In this document: piece after piece, positions 62,462 through 64,000 of the stretch
Layout of the letters: each line of letters opens with the position of its first letter
How positions within the stretch are numbered: position 1 is the stretch's first letter
Source: Clostridia bacterium
Lineage (GTDB): Bacteria; Bacillota; Clostridia; Christensenellales; Aristaeellaceae
Assembly (NCBI GenBank): GCA_017526525.1
Contig: JAFXRG010000002.1
Coordinates: forward strand, 1-64,000
Length of the DNA: 64,000 nucleotides
Direction of reading: 5' to 3'
The notes under the pieces: generated by a model
Database searches by the model: none
The model's input: only the letters and a program-made list of their open reading frames with translations
Told to the model about the DNA's origin: nothing
Made by a program: the position numbers and the translations under genes

Positions 62462-64000
62462 TTACAAACCTCCGGAAGAAGACGGTGAAAGAAATGGAAA
62501 CACCGTAAAGGTATCCTCTGAAAAACGAACGGTAAGCGCCCCGCCTTCGGCGGTGGAGTAAACCGGAATCTCCCCGATACGCCCGGAAAAATCCTCGTGG
62601 CGTTTCACTTTGGCGCAGGGAAGCAGAACGGCCCGGGGAGATACCGCGGCAATCCATTCCGGCGAGGTTGAGGAAGGGGAACCGTGATGGGCGGCCTTCA
62701 GGAGATCCGCCGGGGCTGCGGCGTAAAGCTCGTAGCTTCCGGTGATATCCCCGGCGTGCAGGAAGGAAACCCCCTGCAGGGACAGCAGGGATACCAGGGA
62801 ATAGTTGTTGGCATCCTGCGCAGGACGGATATATCCAGCCTCCGGCCAGAGAACCGAAAGGGAACCGGAAGGAAACGGAAGGACATCGCCCCGGGAAAGG
62901 TGTACGATTTCCGTGCCGGAAGCGCGCAGGGACTCCAGCAGGGCCAGGATGTCCTCATGGATTTCCTGCGTTTCCGCTCCGGCAGGGAGGTAAATCCGCC
63001 GGACAGGGATTTCATCATCCACCAGGGACTGGAGGCCGCCGGCGTGATCGGTGTGCAGGTGGGTCAGGATCACGGCGGAAGGCGTCAGGCGGTTCCGGCG
63101 GAGAAAGCTGCTGAGAACGCCGTCATCCATACCGGTGTCCAGGACGTACACCTCATCCTGATCCCAAAGCACCGCCGCATCGGCATTCCCGACGCTGAAC
63201 TGGATATACTCCGTTCCCGAATGGGGAAGGGGAATCAGCGAAAAGATGACAACCGCCGCTCCGGCAGCCAGGCTGATCCACCGCCGGCCCCATCCGGTGC
63301 GGAACAGCGGACAGAGGGCGAAGAATACCAGGATCATGCCGATGGCGGTCAGCCAGGTGGAGGCATGGGTCCAGAGGGTGATGCCCGGCAGCGCGGACAG
63401 GGCACGGATACTCCGGACAAACCCGGTGGTAAGCAGCCTTGCGGCGGCTGCGGGCAAAGCGCATAAAAAGGGGACCGGAAGCAGCAGAAGCGTGATCCAG
63501 TCCAGGATGATCATCAGGGAAGCGGCCAGGGAGGCCGGCAGGTTGACCAGGAAGGACAGCAGGGGCAGTTTCTGGTAATGATACAGTTCCGGCAGCAGCA
63601 CCCCCAGCTGGGCGCCGATCAGCACCGCGAAGGATTCCCCGATGCGCTTCGGGATTTTTTTCCGGAAAGGCATCCGGGCAGACAGATACGGCGTGATCAG
63701 CACCAGGCCGAAGACGGCGCCGAAGGTGAGCTGGAAGGAAACGCCGGTGAGCTGCACCGGGGAAAGCAGCAACATGAGGATCATCACGGCGCACAGCAGG
63801 TGCAGTCCGATACGGGGACGGTTCAGCAGCTTGCCGGAAAGGGTGAGCAGAAGCAGGAGGGAAGCGCGGAGCACCGGTTGGCTCATGCCGCACAGGGCAC
63901 AGTAGAAAAGCAGGATTACGGCATAGAGGGCAAGGCGAAGCCCCTGGCGCAGCTTCAGCAGCCGGAAAAGGCCCGCCAGCATAAAAACCAGGATGCCCGT
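62462..64000 (-). CDS. comEC: DNA internalization-related competence protein ComEC/Rec2 (3' part)
   Basis: A C-terminal part of 512 residues; the 5' end lies beyond the window. The membrane portion has several helices (residues 1-240 of the visible part) of the competence domain, for example GMSQPVLRASLLLL and FQLTFGAVFGLVLITPYLS. A metallo-beta-lactamase domain follows (VGNADAAVL, DTGMDDG, HLHTDHAGG, FLHAGDITG, KAAHHGSPSSTS). ComEC forms the DNA uptake channel in naturally transformable bacteria. It is upstream of holA, a common pair. Confidence 0.93.
   Translation of the reverse strand, partial: TGILVFMLAGLFRLLKLRQGLRLALYAVILLFYCALCGMSQPVLRASLLLLLTLSGKLLNRPRIGLHLLCAVMILMLLLSPVQLTGVSFQLTFGAVFGLVLITPYLSARMPFRKKIPKRIGESFAVLIGAQLGVLLPELYHYQKLPLLSFLVNLPASLAASLMIILDWITLLLLPVPFLCALPAAAARLLTTGFVRSIRALSALPGITLWTHASTWLTAIGMILVFFALCPLFRTGWGRRWISLAAGAAVVIFSLIPLPHSGTEYIQFSVGNADAAVLWDQDEVYVLDTGMDDGVLSSFLRRNRLTPSAVILTHLHTDHAGGLQSLVDDEIPVRRIYLPAGAETQEIHEDILALLESLRASGTEIVHLSRGDVLPFPSGSLSVLWPEAGYIRPAQDANNYSLVSLLSLQGVSFLHAGDITGSYELYAAAPADLLKAAHHGSPSSTSPEWIAAVSPRAVLLPCAKVKRHEDFSGRIGEIPVYSTAEGGALTVRFSEDTFTVFPFLSPSSSGGL

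Overview
The window looks like chromosomal DNA of a fairly GC-rich Bacillota, class Clostridia. The gene orders rpmG-secE-nusG-rplK-rplA and rimP-nusA-ylxR-ylxQ-infB-rbfA-nrnA-truB-ribF are typical of that phylum. Ribosome binding sites are strong AGGAGG types, and many secreted proteins carry Gram-positive style signal peptides. A gut or rumen clostridial lineage is plausible, but I cannot name a genus from sequence alone.

Layout. Positions 1-2485 hold the end of tuf and the rpmG-secE-nusG-rplK-rplA cluster, with two copies of an L1-binding rRNA mimic. The cluster stops at a terminator and is not followed by rplJ-rplL. A SWIM/SNF2 helicase follows (2654-5803). Next is a compact six-gene block (5879-14316): a membrane-anchored lamin-tail/CotH protein, a DUF4956 membrane protein, a VTC-fold protein, a CapA-like protein, a ClpB-like AAA+ ATPase and an unknown partner. 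Minus-strand genes for a secreted phosphodiester glycosidase and a P-type ATPase come next, then a plus-strand ABC exporter and tRNA-Thr(GGU).

An integrated element of about 11.6 kb lies between two 46-bp copies of the tRNA-Thr 3' end (19953-31561). It is visibly more AT-rich than its host. It has an integrase, a repressor with a palindromic operator, an excisionase candidate, small early genes, a late-regulator-like protein, a replication-type protein with repeat clusters resembling an origin, one minor tail protein and a full-length tape measure protein. Terminase, portal, capsid, baseplate and lysis genes are absent. It is either a deleted prophage or a satellite-like element.

From 31719 to 46812 most genes are for secreted, surface or carbohydrate functions: M4 metallopeptidase, PIG-L deacetylase, HAD phosphatase, a 21-residue peptide ORF upstream of an SDR oxidoreductase, a LysM protein with a double-glycine leader beside an 81-residue leader-like peptide, a DUF218 protein, a YD-like secreted protein, glycogen branching enzyme, a CAP/SCP protein, a cell-wall-binding/DUF4214 protein and a GH31 glycosidase. 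The transcription/translation operon rimP to ribF follows (47109-55675), then glycogen phosphorylase, an aldo/keto reductase with ferredoxin motifs, a Lys/Ala-rich histone-like protein, a secreted Pro/Glu-rich protein, holA and the 3' part of comEC.

The most unusual points are the double-glycine LysM peptide and its neighbour, the CotH/DUF4956/VTC/CapA/AAA+ block, and the head-less integrated element with symmetric integrase arm-site pairs and a candidate origin.
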